Of a DNA stretch of 64,000 bases, positions 28,601 through 36,752 are shown piece after piece (position 1 is the stretch's first letter; every line of letters starts with the position of its first letter). The translations under genes were made by a program, and so were the position numbers. The notes beneath the pieces are model-generated. The model was not told where the DNA came from. It saw only the letters and a list, made by a program, of their open reading frames with translations, and searched no databases. The stretch is from assembly GCA_902781315.1 (NCBI GenBank), contig CACZIT010000016.1, forward strand, positions 1 to 64,000. The letters run 5' to 3'. The stretch is from an uncultured Prevotellaceae bacterium (GTDB lineage: Bacteria; Bacteroidota; Bacteroidia; Bacteroidales; Bacteroidaceae).

Positions 28601-28899
28601 TTGTGTAGAAGATTTGAGAGGGCAATGGCTGCTCGCTCAGAGGCAAACTCCTGAGTGACCTCGAGTTCTTCTACAACTTTTTGCATGTAATCCTTAGAAT
28701 CAGGCAATTGCTTCCATATTCCGTAGAGCTGGCTGAGGATTCGTTTCTTCATTTCCTCGGTAGCCTTGTTGGTAAAAGTGACTGCAAGGATGCTGCGATA
28801 GGACATCGGATCGTTAATAAGCAGTTTTATATATGCTACTGCCAATCGAAACGTCTTTCCAGAACCAGCGCTCGCTTTGTAAACCGTTAGATTGTTCAT
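25693..28899 (-). CDS. addA: AddA-like UvrD-type helicase-nuclease
   Basis: A superfamily 1 helicase with a C-terminal nuclease, 1068 residues. Walker A is ASAGSGKTFRL (residues 9-19). Motif II is VMIDEFQDTS, preceded by typical UvrD motifs, and LFTIHKSKGLEFDYVLMP is motif V-like. The C-terminal nuclease signature MVVVDFKFG gives the catalytic Asp and Lys. With the adjacent addB it forms the AddAB enzyme that replaces RecBCD in most Bacteroidota. No Chi specificity can be read from sequence. The two genes are 13 bp apart. Confidence 0.93.
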   Translation of the reverse strand: MNNLTVYKASAGSGKTFRLAVAYIKLLINDPMSYRSILAVTFTNKATEEMKKRILSQLYGIWKQLPDSKDYMQKVVEELEVTQEFASERAAIALSNLLHNYSYFRVETIDAFFQSVLRNLARELELTANLHIGLNGVQVEEQAVDNLIDSLQKNSVELIWIMDYIRESIDEDQSWNIIGKIKSFGINIIKDIYKAHGKELNKVLHEKDFFSHYASTLKQIMKEAKESMVPFIDSYDNILNRYQLTADDFLYGKGGPSGYFEKLKEGRFADETIKGKRIEDAIADPMKWLKAPDRKGGTQAYDAVTSGLFNLLADAENVRSKQASLYRSASITYEHLNQLRLLDSIASKFDEINSSVNRFMLSETQSLLNELIKDSDSPFIFEKIGAQLQHVMIDEFQDTSTIQWKNFKVLLKECLSHEQSRCLIVGDVKQSIYRWRSGDWRLLNNIEQEFPELNLKPQPLNSNRRSYKNIIDFNNAFFEHAKEIEYTSLANDDSQDASQLTKAYADVYQQSVEETPSGGYVRIELLPNQDYQQETLNRLTATLDDLMEKGVPPHKIAFLLRGNKAIQLIADHLTKVRPNLKLVSEDAFRLDSSPAVNILIQALHYMTHRDDMLSKATLVKYYQRWILGNNVSDNELFTDLQQLDQLLPIEFSSSVDDLLSLPVYDLAETLFSLFHLERLKEQSAYVCAFYDQFSNFLKDNIADIEAFLEAWEESIHEKTIQNEEGTGIRLFTIHKSKGLEFDYVLMPFCDWQLEKRSILWCVPPADAEPFNQLPLIPVDYTSKMKDSVYRDSYLYEHLQNTVDNLNLLYVAFTRARKALIVTGCKSRGRSVLIEKCLPEVAKELKNSVMTGGEQKTDTIFFEYGNLEPYKAGKARKSDNVFLQPSESIHLELHSYSKKVNFRQSNKSRDFIVGTDEEERQKTYIQIGSVLHYIFSTIRTTEDVPAALAKMELEGVLYDDTMTRQKLTKLISDRLSSPKVADWFSDRWQLFNECTILFVNPDDGSVVERRPDRVMYDGRQMVVVDFKFGSPKDGHKEQVRNYMKRLDEMGYPDIKGYLWYVFSNQIEEV

Positions 28900-28932
28900 T
28901 GCTGTGTAATCAGTTATTCTTTACTATTGAAA

Positions 28933-31026
28933 TCACCACTTTCTGAATAGTTCAAACCCGAAGCGTACGCCCACACGTTCGAACCGTCCATTCTTGTTAC
29001 CGACGAAAGCCCCCAAAGAGGCCAGCCTGGTTTTGAATCCATAGCCAAATTCGATGTAGGGCTTCATTTCTTCAGCCATGACAGCTCCGAGATATAGGCG
29101 TTCAATCTCGATAAAGTGTCCACACCATGGAATACGGCTGGCCAACAGCAGCGGCGACTCATACGTCCCGTTAGCGCGTATGTAATAGCGTGAGGAGTTA
29201 TACCAGGCACTCCGCAATAGCTCAAACTCACCGCTCCAGTCATCATTCCATCCGCCAGGAATGTTGTTCTCCCGGAAATTGGTGAAGTCAAGAAAATAGT
29301 TCTCAGCCTGTTTCATGGTGTACATTCCAGCTCCCAACCTCATCGAGATAGATCGCAGGCTATGCAGGCGATGAATGTAGGAACCGTCTATCTCCCATCT
29401 CTCGTATTCGCTGTTTGACTTCAGGAACCCCTTGATTCCCCGTTCATAGTCGAGGGTCACGATGGGGCCGCTCCATCCCAAAGGCCTGTATTGCACTTCC
29501 AGTCTGGGGGCTGCCGACCTGAAACGAGTCTCAAAGCCTAACATCTTGAATGCTTTTGGCTTAATAGCCTGACGGTTATGAAATGAGAAACCGGCATTGA
29601 AACTCCATTGGTCGGAGATGTCGTAATTATTGTAGATGTTCAGATGGGTGTCACGAAAATAGTCAAGTTGCAAGTTAGGGATATCGAGCGAGTCGATGAT
29701 GGTTTCGTCAACTTTATTCTTCACATCCGAGTTGTAGATATGCCGTCCGTGATCAAAGTCAATAGCGATATGGGCATGTCGTCTCTTGTTATAATTAAAT
29801 CTGAAAGGAATATAATAGAACAGCTGCTTTTGCTTGAAACTGTAACCCGCCTTCAAGCGAATCGTGATGTCGCGGTTGGGTGTGAAACTGTATCCACACC
29901 TGACATCAAACTTATAGGTGAGTCCTCTCCGGTCGCTATAGCCCAAATAGAGAGGATTCAAGATGGGACTTATTCGCAGGTAGCCCTGATCGTTTGAACC
30001 GAACTTCGACTTTATCCTGTTCAGCACGTGATCGCCAAGAATATCCCAAAACACATACTTTGCGAGATTCTTTTTCCGCTTCACCTCTTCGGGGACGGTA
30101 TCGCGTGCTGCACGTTCATATCGCTGCAATACGTCATCATAGTAACGTTCAAAAACTTTTTCCTCATCTTTCGTCAGAGGTTCTGTACGTATTTCAGCCA
30201 ACTTCTCTTTAATGAGAGAGTCGTTAGCAGCATTAACGCCATATCTCAGCGCCAGCGAGTCGCAACCGAAATCCGGCAAGTCGTAGTGATAGATATAGCT
30301 GGCTGATATCTGACTGCCAATAAAACGGAAGCGACTTTTGAGCTCACATTTTATCGGAAGAAGCGATTTCAGCCCTTCTTCACCCATTGTCAGTGACAAC
30401 CGGAAGCGAATCATGTCATGCTCGCCATATAGTTCCGTACTGACGATGCGCCCCGTTTGTTTGTCAATCATTGCCCGTCCGGAGAACAATTGTGTATTGT
30501 CAATCCTGGCTTTGAAAACCAATTTAACAATATCACTACTGAGGTTGATAAACTTGTAGGTATAAAAGTGTCGATTTGCCCGGTTGAACGGCGACAACAT
30601 ATTCCCCTCAATGATTGTCACCTCATAAATCTCTGGAGTAAAATATTTCAGTAGGGTTGTCAACGTGCGACGGCGGTGGGGGATAGTGTTGACATCAAGC
30701 AGAGGTACCATTTCAAACTTCCCGATACCATGAAAATTAATCTTTTCAAAAAACTCTCCGGCAAATTTCCTCGCACCCCCATGAGCCACACCATACATCG
30801 TGGGCACAGCGAGAAGAATGGCATTGCGTTTGTCGGTACTGATGAAGAAGCGATGGTATGCATAGGTATATGATCCTTCAACGGAAGTGGTGTCGATGGT
30901 TTGTGCATAATTGAATATCCGGTTGAGAAGCACGGTGTCAGCACTTTCCCTACCGAACAGCTGCGTTGCCTGAAGAAACATCGCAGCCAGTATTATGACA
31001 AAAAAATATCTTTGCACTTTCATCAA
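28933..31026 (-). CDS. DUF5686 family outer-membrane protein
   Basis: A 697-residue protein with a signal peptide (residues 1-25, cut near LFG). The C-terminal half is made of alternating aromatic strands ending in FELFRKW, as expected of an outer-membrane beta barrel. It matches DUF5686, usually found with a carboxypeptidase-regulatory-like domain that is missing or very short here. The function is unknown. A consensus -7 element (TATCTTTG on the minus strand, 31031-31038) lies only four bases before the ATG, which would make the transcript nearly leaderless unless the promoter match is chance. Confidence 0.85.
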   Translation of the reverse strand: MMKVQRYFFVIILAAMFLQATQLFGRESADTVLLNRIFNYAQTIDTTSVEGSYTYAYHRFFISTDKRNAILLAVPTMYGVAHGGARKFAGEFFEKINFHGIGKFEMVPLLDVNTIPHRRRTLTTLLKYFTPEIYEVTIIEGNMLSPFNRANRHFYTYKFINLSSDIVKLVFKARIDNTQLFSGRAMIDKQTGRIVSTELYGEHDMIRFRLSLTMGEEGLKSLLPIKCELKSRFRFIGSQISASYIYHYDLPDFGCDSLALRYGVNAANDSLIKEKLAEIRTEPLTKDEEKVFERYYDDVLQRYERAARDTVPEEVKRKKNLAKYVFWDILGDHVLNRIKSKFGSNDQGYLRISPILNPLYLGYSDRRGLTYKFDVRCGYSFTPNRDITIRLKAGYSFKQKQLFYYIPFRFNYNKRRHAHIAIDFDHGRHIYNSDVKNKVDETIIDSLDIPNLQLDYFRDTHLNIYNNYDISDQWSFNAGFSFHNRQAIKPKAFKMLGFETRFRSAAPRLEVQYRPLGWSGPIVTLDYERGIKGFLKSNSEYERWEIDGSYIHRLHSLRSISMRLGAGMYTMKQAENYFLDFTNFRENNIPGGWNDDWSGEFELLRSAWYNSSRYYIRANGTYESPLLLASRIPWCGHFIEIERLYLGAVMAEEMKPYIEFGYGFKTRLASLGAFVGNKNGRFERVGVRFGFELFRKW

Positions 31027-31079
31027 AATGCAAAGATACTAATATTTTTCCTATTTATGTGCTTTTTTGCAGAAACTTT

Positions 31080-31952
31080 TTATCCCAAATATTTCATGAG
31101 GATTTTAGCGTTTCCACTGTCGCGGAGCTTGGCAATGCTCTTTTCCCTGATCTGACGTACGCGCTCGCGAGTGAGTCCCAGCTTGTCGCCAATCTCCTCA
31201 AGACCTTTCTCGGGTCCGTTGATGCCAAAGCACTCACAGATAATTGTGCGCTCACGCTCCTTGAGAACCTTGTTCAGCACGGTCATCAGTTCAAGAGCCA
31301 TTGATTCGTGGTCCACTTTTCTGTCGGTACGGCTGTCGTCACCTGAGGGCATGACGTCAAGCATGCAGTTGTCTTCGCCATCCTGGAACGGTGCATCGAT
31401 ACTGACGTGGTGACCGTCGGCCATCATGCTCTGTCCGATTTTCTCTTCGTCAAGATTTGTGGCCTCGGAAAGCTCTGATACAGAGGGGTGGCGCTGGTTC
31501 TCCTGTTCAAATTTATTGATTTCATGGTTGATCTTGTTGAGCGAACCTACCTGATTGAGCGGTAATCTCACGATGCGGCTCTGCTCGGCAATGGCTTGCA
31601 GGATGCTCTGGCGAATCCACCATACGGCATAAGAGATAAACTTAAAACCGCGTGTCTCATCAAATTTCTGAGCTGCCTTGATAAGGCCTATGTTTCCTTC
31701 ATCTATCAAGTCGGTAAGGGTGAGTCCCTGATGCTGGTACTGCTTGGCTACGGATACAACAAAGCGCAAGTTGGCAGTCACCAACTTCTCCTTAGCTTTC
31801 TCTCCCTCGGGGCCTCCTTTCTTAATTTTCTGAGCAAGCTCAATTTCTTCGTCGATTGAAATCAACGGAGCACGACCAATCTCAACCAAGTACTTGTCCA
31901 GTGCTTCGCTCGATCGGTTTGTAATACTTTTCTGAATTTTTAATTGTCTCAT
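31080..31952 (-). CDS. rpoD: primary RNA polymerase sigma factor
   Basis: The sigma-70 factor for housekeeping promoters, in the short 290-residue form found in Bacteroidota (no long region 1.1). Region 1.2/2 is visible as LDKYLVEIGRAPLISIDEEI and RGFKFISYAVWWIRQSIL (regions 2.3-2.4). Region 4.2 ends with LGLTRERVRQIREKSIAKL. This factor recognises the -7/-33 promoters seen throughout the window. A -7-like TAATTTTG (minus strand, 32026-32033) lies about 75 bp upstream. Confidence 0.96.
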   Translation of the reverse strand: MRQLKIQKSITNRSSEALDKYLVEIGRAPLISIDEEIELAQKIKKGGPEGEKAKEKLVTANLRFVVSVAKQYQHQGLTLTDLIDEGNIGLIKAAQKFDETRGFKFISYAVWWIRQSILQAIAEQSRIVRLPLNQVGSLNKINHEINKFEQENQRHPSVSELSEATNLDEEKIGQSMMADGHHVSIDAPFQDGEDNCMLDVMPSGDDSRTDRKVDHESMALELMTVLNKVLKERERTIICECFGINGPEKGLEEIGDKLGLTRERVRQIREKSIAKLRDSGNAKILMKYLG

Positions 31953-32172
31953 CTGTTTCTCCTATGAAAACATCTAAATGCCTGAAAATCAGGTATGTAA
32001 CCTACTTCCTTATTTAAAAGCGTTGCAAAATTACAAAAAAAAGTAATACGGTGTTATTCTCGTTAACCTTTTTTTGCAATTATTTTTCACTTTTCATTTA
32101 AAGGCATACTTTGTGACAACTCCTTCAAAAAGAATAAAGTTGTACCGACAAAGGCAGTATGAGAGATGAACT

Positions 32173-32210
32173 TTGGGACGGCACGCTGGAAACAGGCTAT
32201 GCCGCCCCAA
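32173..32210 (-). terminator. possible terminator hairpin after prs
   Basis: The arms TTGGGACGGCA (32173-32183) and TGCCGCCCCAA (32200-32210) pair with one G-T wobble, about 30 bases past the prs stop. The T-tract is poor, so it may be a processing or stability hairpin instead. The rest of the 31953-32240 gap holds only the sigma-factor promoter region. Confidence 0.45.
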
Positions 32211-32240
32211 AATCTGAATCCTTTTGTGGGTTAAAAACCT

Positions 32241-33179
32241 CTATACAAGATATTGAGAACTGATGCTCTCGTTATTGATAACTCGTCTGATCGTCTCAGC
32301 AAACATCTCAGCAACCGACAGTTGCTTTACCTTGGAGCAACGGTTGGTGTAGGGGATTGAGTCCGTGAATACGATTTCTTCGAGAGCAGACTCCTGAACG
32401 CGGTCGCTGGCTGGGCCACTCATGACACAATGTGACGCACATGCTCTCACGCTTTTTGCTCCTGAAGCCATCATCAGGTCTGCTGCTTTGGTGATGGTGC
32501 CGGCCGTATCTACCATGTCATCGATGATAACAACGTTCTTTCCTTCAACATCGCCAATGATTTGCATAGATCCGACCACGTTTGCGCGTGCACGCGTTTT
32601 ATTGCAGAGCACAAGCGGGCAGCCAAGATACTTGGCATAAGTGTTGGCGCGCTTCGAGCCACCCACGTCTGGCGATGCCACACACAAATCGTCCAGGCGA
32701 AGACTCTGCAGATAGGGTAGGAGAACGCCCGACGCATAAAGGTGGTCGACGGGAACATTGAAAAAGCCCTGAATCTGATCGGCATGCAGATCCATCGTTA
32801 TAACTCGGGTTACGCCGGCAACACTCAGCAGGTCGGCCACGAGTTTTGCTCCGATGCTGACACGCGGTTTGTCCTTTCTGTCCTGTCGGGCCCATCCGAA
32901 ATAGGGTATCACGGCATTGATGGTGCGTGCCGAGGCTCTTTTGGCAGCGTCTATCATCAGGAGAAGCTCCATCAGATTGTCTGAATTGGGGAACGTGCTC
33001 TGCACCAGGAAGATGTCGCGTCCACGAATGGACTCTTCGTAGGAAACGGCAAATTCGCCGTCAGAGAACTTGGTAACCATCAGCTTACCAAGAGGACATC
33101 CAAGGCTGGCGCAGATTTTTTCTGCCAGATAGCGGGTTTTAGTTCCCGAGAACACTAAGTAAGAACTGTTTTCAATCAT
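32241..33179 (-). CDS. prs: ribose-phosphate pyrophosphokinase
   Basis: PRPP synthetase makes phosphoribosyl pyrophosphate from ribose 5-phosphate and ATP for nucleotide, His and Trp synthesis. The ATP site (FGWARQDRKDKPR) and the PRPP-binding loop (VVIIDDMVDTAGT) are clear. The 312-residue length is standard. It lies 51 bp after the thiE-like gene on the same strand and may be transcribed with it. Confidence 0.96.
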   Translation of the reverse strand: MIENSSYLVFSGTKTRYLAEKICASLGCPLGKLMVTKFSDGEFAVSYEESIRGRDIFLVQSTFPNSDNLMELLLMIDAAKRASARTINAVIPYFGWARQDRKDKPRVSIGAKLVADLLSVAGVTRVITMDLHADQIQGFFNVPVDHLYASGVLLPYLQSLRLDDLCVASPDVGGSKRANTYAKYLGCPLVLCNKTRARANVVGSMQIIGDVEGKNVVIIDDMVDTAGTITKAADLMMASGAKSVRACASHCVMSGPASDRVQESALEEIVFTDSIPYTNRCSKVKQLSVAEMFAETIRRVINNESISSQYLV

Positions 33180-33230
33180 TTTCTTAGATTGGTTTGGAAA
33201 TATAAGTTGAAGGGTTATTCTTTTGTTTCA

Positions 33231-33839
33231 TTAACCAACTGCTTTCTTCAGTTTCTCAAAATGGGCAATCAGTTCCTTATAGTCTTGATGACGGTGGATG
33301 TCAAACTGATTCCACAGGTCGTCGCAAACCACTACACCGCCAAATCCCAAGTCGCGCGCCATGCGGATATTGTCGAGCTGTACGCCTCCAAGCGCGTAGA
33401 CGTGTTTGTCGATCATTCCTTTCCTTGAAGCATTCTCCAGCTCTTGAATTGAAAGGCCTTCAGTATGGCCGTTCATGCCGTCGCCTTTGAACACGTTGGC
33501 CAGAAAAACATATTGCGACTTCTTTTTCATCTCTTTCAGGCGGTCTATGGACGAGCATGTACGGCTGATGTTGCCTCTGTAGCCCTGGGGTTTCTCTTCG
33601 TCCATGTTTTCGATGTGTATTCCAGCCAGCGAGTACTCATTCTTCAGGTAGTAATGCTCGTGCACGGTGATGCGACGGTGACATTCGTCCGGCAACAGCG
33701 TGAGCAAGCGTTCACACAGCATAGGTGCAGAGCCTGGCTTGGAGAGATGCAAGGCGTCAAGCCCCTCATCAAAAAGTGAGGCGAGTATTTTGTCTTCTTC
33801 CACAAAGAAAGTGGATTTAGTCATAATAACCAGTTTCAT
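33231..33839 (-). CDS. thiamine phosphate synthase-like protein (ThiE/TenI family)
   Basis: A TIM-barrel protein of 202 residues. Visible elements are the opening strand KLVIMTKSTFF, GLDALHLSKPGS (substrate loop), an HGLS-like block (GHTEGLSIQEL), and the phosphate-binding end ALGGVQLDNIRMARDLGFGGVVV. ThiE joins HMP-PP to thiazole phosphate; TenI-type relatives act on the thiazole, and the short length leaves either possible. The start at ATG 33839 is supported by a promoter about 45 bp upstream. The frame extends 42 codons further but only through that promoter. Confidence 0.78.
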   Translation of the reverse strand: MKLVIMTKSTFFVEEDKILASLFDEGLDALHLSKPGSAPMLCERLLTLLPDECHRRITVHEHYYLKNEYSLAGIHIENMDEEKPQGYRGNISRTCSSIDRLKEMKKKSQYVFLANVFKGDGMNGHTEGLSIQELENASRKGMIDKHVYALGGVQLDNIRMARDLGFGGVVVCDDLWNQFDIHRHQDYKELIAHFEKLKKAVG

Positions 33840-33884
33840 AGTGTCTGCACATGTCGTTTTTATGGGAGTTCCCCAAATCCACTG

Positions 33885-33915
33885 CAAATATACAAATTTT
33901 ATCTCAAACGTGCAA
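33885..33915 (-). promoter_or_regulatory. thiE-like gene promoter
   Basis: On the minus strand, TATATTTG (33885-33892) is a consensus -7 element. A TTG (33913-33915) lies 20 bp upstream. Transcription would begin about 40 nt before ATG 33839. Confidence 0.6.
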
Positions 33916-33954
33916 TTATATTTGTTAAAAAAACACATATAGATATTTTTTTCG

Positions 33955-33962
33955 TATCTTTG
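33955..33962 (+). promoter_or_regulatory. nspC -7 element
   Basis: TATCTTTG matches the Bacteroidota -7 consensus, 34 bp before the nspC ATG. No clear -33 TTG box is present at the right distance, so the call rests on one element. Confidence 0.55.
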
Positions 33963-33996
33963 CACTCTCTTTTATTTAAATAATAAGGTGTAACCC

Positions 33997-35163
33997 ATGA
34001 TAGTTGACAACAAGACATATAGCGAAGTGCACTTCCCCATCTACGTGATGGAGGAAAACCTTCTCAGGAGAAATCTGGCTTTGATCAGTAGTGTGGCCCG
34101 GGCGGCTGATGTGGAAATCATCCTTGCTTTCAAGGCCTTTGCATTATGGAAGACGTTCCCCATTTTCCGCGAGTATATCGGCGCAACCACGGCAAGTTCC
34201 CTCTTTGAGGCTCGCATGGCTGTGGAAAAGTTCGGGGCATTGTGCCATACCTATTCGCCGGCTTATACCGATGCTGAAATCAAAGACATAGCGCTGCTTT
34301 CAAGCCATCTCACCTTCAATTCGCTGACCCAATACGAGCGTCACCATCGGGCTGCCCGCGAAGCCAATCCGGAGGTCAGCCTGGGCTTGAGGGTCAATCC
34401 CGAATATTCCGAAATAGGCACCGACCTCTATAATCCGTGCTCTCCCGGCACTCGTTTCGGCATCTCGAGCGAGCAAATGCCTGCCTGCCTGCCTGATGGT
34501 ATAGAGGGTTTCCACGTCCACAACCATTGCGAGAGTGGGGCCGACCAGTTCAAGCGTTCACTCCAGCATGTGGAAGAGCGCTTTTCCAAGTGGTTCCCGC
34601 AGTTGCGATGGATCAACTTCGGCGGTGGCCATCTGATGACCCGACGTGGCTACGACCTGCAACTGCTGATTGACACCCTGAACGACTTCCACGCACGCTA
34701 TCCCTGGCTGCAGGTCATCATGGAGCCAGGCAGCGCCTTCGCATGGCAATGTGGCCCGCTGGTGGCACAGGTGGCCGATGTCGTGAGCGATAAAGGCATT
34801 CAGACGGCCATCCTCAACGTCAGCTTCACCTGTCACATGCCCGATTGCCTTGAAATGCCCTACATGCCGGCTGTCAGAGGTGCCGCAGAGGTGGACGACG
34901 CGGCCACGTCTTCCTCTCCTTATTTATATAGGCTGGGGGGATGCAGCTGCCTGAGCGGCGATTTCATGGGCATGTGGGCTTTCGACCATCCATTGGAAAT
35001 AGGTGAAAACATTATTTTCGAAGACATGATACACTACACAACTGTCAAAACCAACATGTTTAACGGCGTTGGCCACCCTGCAATAGGGCTCCTGCATGCT
35101 GACGGTAACTTGGAGATTTTGCGCATATTCACCTACGAAGACTACCTGAATCGCATGGATTGA
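33997..35163 (+). CDS. nspC: carboxynorspermidine decarboxylase
   Basis: A fold-III, PLP-dependent decarboxylase that forms norspermidine or spermidine from the carboxy precursor. The PLP lysine lies in ILAFKAFALWKTFP (about residue 46). Later blocks are GFHVHNHCESGADQF, INFGGGHLMTRRGYD (phosphate-binding Gly loop) and GGCSCLSGDFMGMW with the catalytic Cys. The length is 388 residues. The partner carboxyspermidine dehydrogenase gene is not in the window. It is divergent from the thiE-like gene. Confidence 0.93.
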   Translation: MIVDNKTYSEVHFPIYVMEENLLRRNLALISSVARAADVEIILAFKAFALWKTFPIFREYIGATTASSLFEARMAVEKFGALCHTYSPAYTDAEIKDIALLSSHLTFNSLTQYERHHRAAREANPEVSLGLRVNPEYSEIGTDLYNPCSPGTRFGISSEQMPACLPDGIEGFHVHNHCESGADQFKRSLQHVEERFSKWFPQLRWINFGGGHLMTRRGYDLQLLIDTLNDFHARYPWLQVIMEPGSAFAWQCGPLVAQVADVVSDKGIQTAILNVSFTCHMPDCLEMPYMPAVRGAAEVDDAATSSSPYLYRLGGCSCLSGDFMGMWAFDHPLEIGENIIFEDMIHYTTVKTNMFNGVGHPAIGLLHADGNLEILRIFTYEDYLNRMD

Positions 35164-35225
35164 GCCCGAAAAAGCGGGAAAAATCCACAAAAAACAATCT
35201 TTTTTGAAAAAAAATGCCGAAAAAG

Positions 35226-35256
35226 TTTGCAGGTTCAGAAAAAAGCATTACCTTTG
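35226..35256 (+). promoter_or_regulatory. tRNA cluster promoter
   Basis: TACCTTTG (35249-35256) and TTTG (35226-35229) are spaced by 19 bp, a good Bacteroidota promoter. It stands about 60 bp before the first tRNA and probably drives all four. Confidence 0.75.
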
Positions 35257-35318
35257 CAACCGCATTTAGAGAAATGCCTTTGGAATTTGAGTTACTGACA
35301 AAGATTTCGAAGCATCAA

Positions 35319-35391
35319 GCGGAAATAGCTCAGTTGGTAGAGCACAACCTTGCCAAGGTTGGGGTCGCGGGTCCGAGTCCCGTTTTCCGCT
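35319..35391 (+). tRNA. tRNA-Gly (anticodon GCC), copy 1
   Basis: A 73-nt cloverleaf with acceptor arms GCGGAAA and TTTCCGC, D-arm AGCTCAGTTGGTAGAGC, anticodon loop TTGCCAA and T-arm GCGGG-TCCGAGT-CCCGT. CCA is not encoded. It is identical to the copy at 35666-35738. Confidence 0.95.
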
Positions 35392-35443
35392 CAACATTCT
35401 GAAACAACGTGAAGTCTTTTTTAGGAGATACTTTACGGAAATT

Positions 35444-35528
35444 GCCCAGGTGGCGGAATTGGTAGACGCGCACGTTTCAGGTGCGTGTGCCGCGAGGCGT
35501 GCAGGTTCGAGTCCTGTTCTGGGCACCA
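35444..35528 (+). tRNA. tRNA-Leu (anticodon CAG)
   Basis: A class II tRNA with a long variable arm. The acceptor GCCCAGG pairs with TCTGGGC. The anticodon stem CACGT/GCGTG encloses TTCAGGT, giving anticodon CAG. The 3' CCA is encoded (35526-35528). Confidence 0.95.
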
Positions 35529-35553
35529 TTTTGTTTCAGAATGTTTACTTGTT

Positions 35554-35637
35554 GGAGAGGTGGCGGAATTGGTAGACGCGCTACTTTGAGGGGGTAGTGT
35601 CAATTGCGACGTGGGAGTTCGAGTCTCCTCCTCTTCA
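35554..35637 (+). tRNA. tRNA-Leu (anticodon GAG)
   Basis: A class II tRNA. The acceptor GGAGAGG pairs with CCTCTTC (one G-T). The anticodon stem CTACT/GGTAG encloses TTGAGGG, giving GAG. The discriminator is A35637 and CCA is not encoded. Confidence 0.93.
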
Positions 35638-35665
35638 CTTGTAAGTATTGAGTTTTTCAATTATT

Positions 35666-35738
35666 GCGGAAATAGCTCAGTTGGTAGAGCACAACCTTGC
35701 CAAGGTTGGGGTCGCGGGTCCGAGTCCCGTTTTCCGCT
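35666..35738 (+). tRNA. tRNA-Gly (anticodon GCC), copy 2
   Basis: Identical in all 73 positions to the tRNA-Gly at 35319-35391. A T-run directly after it (35739-35747) could end transcription. With copy 1 it brackets the two leucine tRNAs. Confidence 0.95.
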
Positions 35739-35771
35739 CTTTTTTTTAGGAGAAACATCTATTTTTTACCC

Positions 35772-36332
35772 ATGAATTTATATTTAAGATATTTCGATAA
35801 TGAGACATTAGTATCTTCCGTTGAAGATGCCCTTGACTTTTTGCGCTCTATTCCTGAAATTGGCATGAATGCCGACTTGGAGGCCGACATTCGCGAATAT
35901 ATGGCCAGCGATATTGTTTATCCCAAACGCTACAAAGTGCGTCCCCGCGTCTACTTCATCCTTATCAAGACAACGGCTGCCACTATGAGCGACTTCAAGC
36001 AGAAGAAAGCCCTGCGCCCGGGCAATGCAGCTCCTGGCATGGGAGGAAACGACCGGCGCGATGCTGCCAATGGAGCTATGGCCCGCCTAACAGAGCAGCG
36101 ACAGGGGTGGTATGAGGGAACACTCGACTTCAAGCGCGTCATCCTGGTTCCCTCCACTGGTAAGCACGAATATCGCGACACCCATTTCGTGGCACGTTGC
36201 AAGGCCTTCTCCGGACAAGACTGCTACGAGCGCATCGTGGAACACCTCAGGGAGCGCGTTGACCACCGCTCACAATTCCCCTCGGCCAAAGGCAAGAATT
36301 TCCACTTCAAGTATCTGGGATTGTGGAAATAG
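35772..36332 (+). CDS. conserved hypothetical protein
   Basis: A 186-residue soluble protein I do not recognise by name. The N-terminus (MNLYLRYFDNETLVSSVEDALDFLRSIPEI) looks like a small folded domain. Residues 55-75 are basic and aromatic (YPKRYKVRPRVYFILIK), and the C-terminus ends FHFKYLGLWK. The start was set at ATG 35772, because the frame upstream runs through tRNA-Gly copy 2. It is followed by ssb 49 bp later. It has the look of a Bacteroidales-wide small protein. Confidence 0.75.
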   Translation: MNLYLRYFDNETLVSSVEDALDFLRSIPEIGMNADLEADIREYMASDIVYPKRYKVRPRVYFILIKTTAATMSDFKQKKALRPGNAAPGMGGNDRRDAANGAMARLTEQRQGWYEGTLDFKRVILVPSTGKHEYRDTHFVARCKAFSGQDCYERIVEHLRERVDHRSQFPSAKGKNFHFKYLGLWK

Positions 36333-36381
36333 TATTCTCAACAAGCTTGTATAACCGTTTTTTCATCTTCAGCAACTCGCG

Positions 36382-36741
36382 ATGAACAAAGTAATGCTTA
36401 TAGGCAACGTAGGGGTAGAACCCGAAGTGCGCTATTACGAAGCCGACCAGGCTGTCGCACAGGTGCGAATGGCTACGACAGAACGTGGCTACACGCTGCA
36501 GAACGGTACACAGGTGCCCGACCGTACCGATTGGCACAACCTCGTTTTCTACCGTCAGCTGGCTAAAATCGTGGAACGATACGTCCACAAAGGCGACAAG
36601 CTCTACGTGGAAGGCCGCATCAGGTATCGCTCCTATGACGACCAGCGAGGGCAACGCCGCACCGTTACCGAGATCATCGTTGAAAACATGGAGCTGCTGA
36701 CTCCGAAGCCAGCCAGCACCAACGAGTCACCGAATCCATAA
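36382..36741 (+). CDS. ssb: single-stranded DNA-binding protein, short form
   Basis: An OB-fold SSB of 119 residues (MNKVMLIGNVGVEPEVRYYE, WHNLVFYRQLAKIVERYVHKGDKLYVEGRI, RTVTEIIVENMELL). After the OB fold only 14 residues remain (PKPASTNESPNP). The usual flexible linker and the acidic DDxPF tip that recruits repair proteins are absent. It is directly followed by gldE (11 bp), the usual Bacteroidota order. Either another SSB is the main one in this genome or the tip is dispensable here. Confidence 0.92.
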   Translation: MNKVMLIGNVGVEPEVRYYEADQAVAQVRMATTERGYTLQNGTQVPDRTDWHNLVFYRQLAKIVERYVHKGDKLYVEGRIRYRSYDDQRGQRRTVTEIIVENMELLTPKPASTNESPNP

Positions 36742-36752
36742 AGCAAACTATC

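Noticed and set aside
33840-33965. Longer thiE-like start at 33965
   Set aside because: The extension runs through the -7 and -33 elements of the gene's own promoter.
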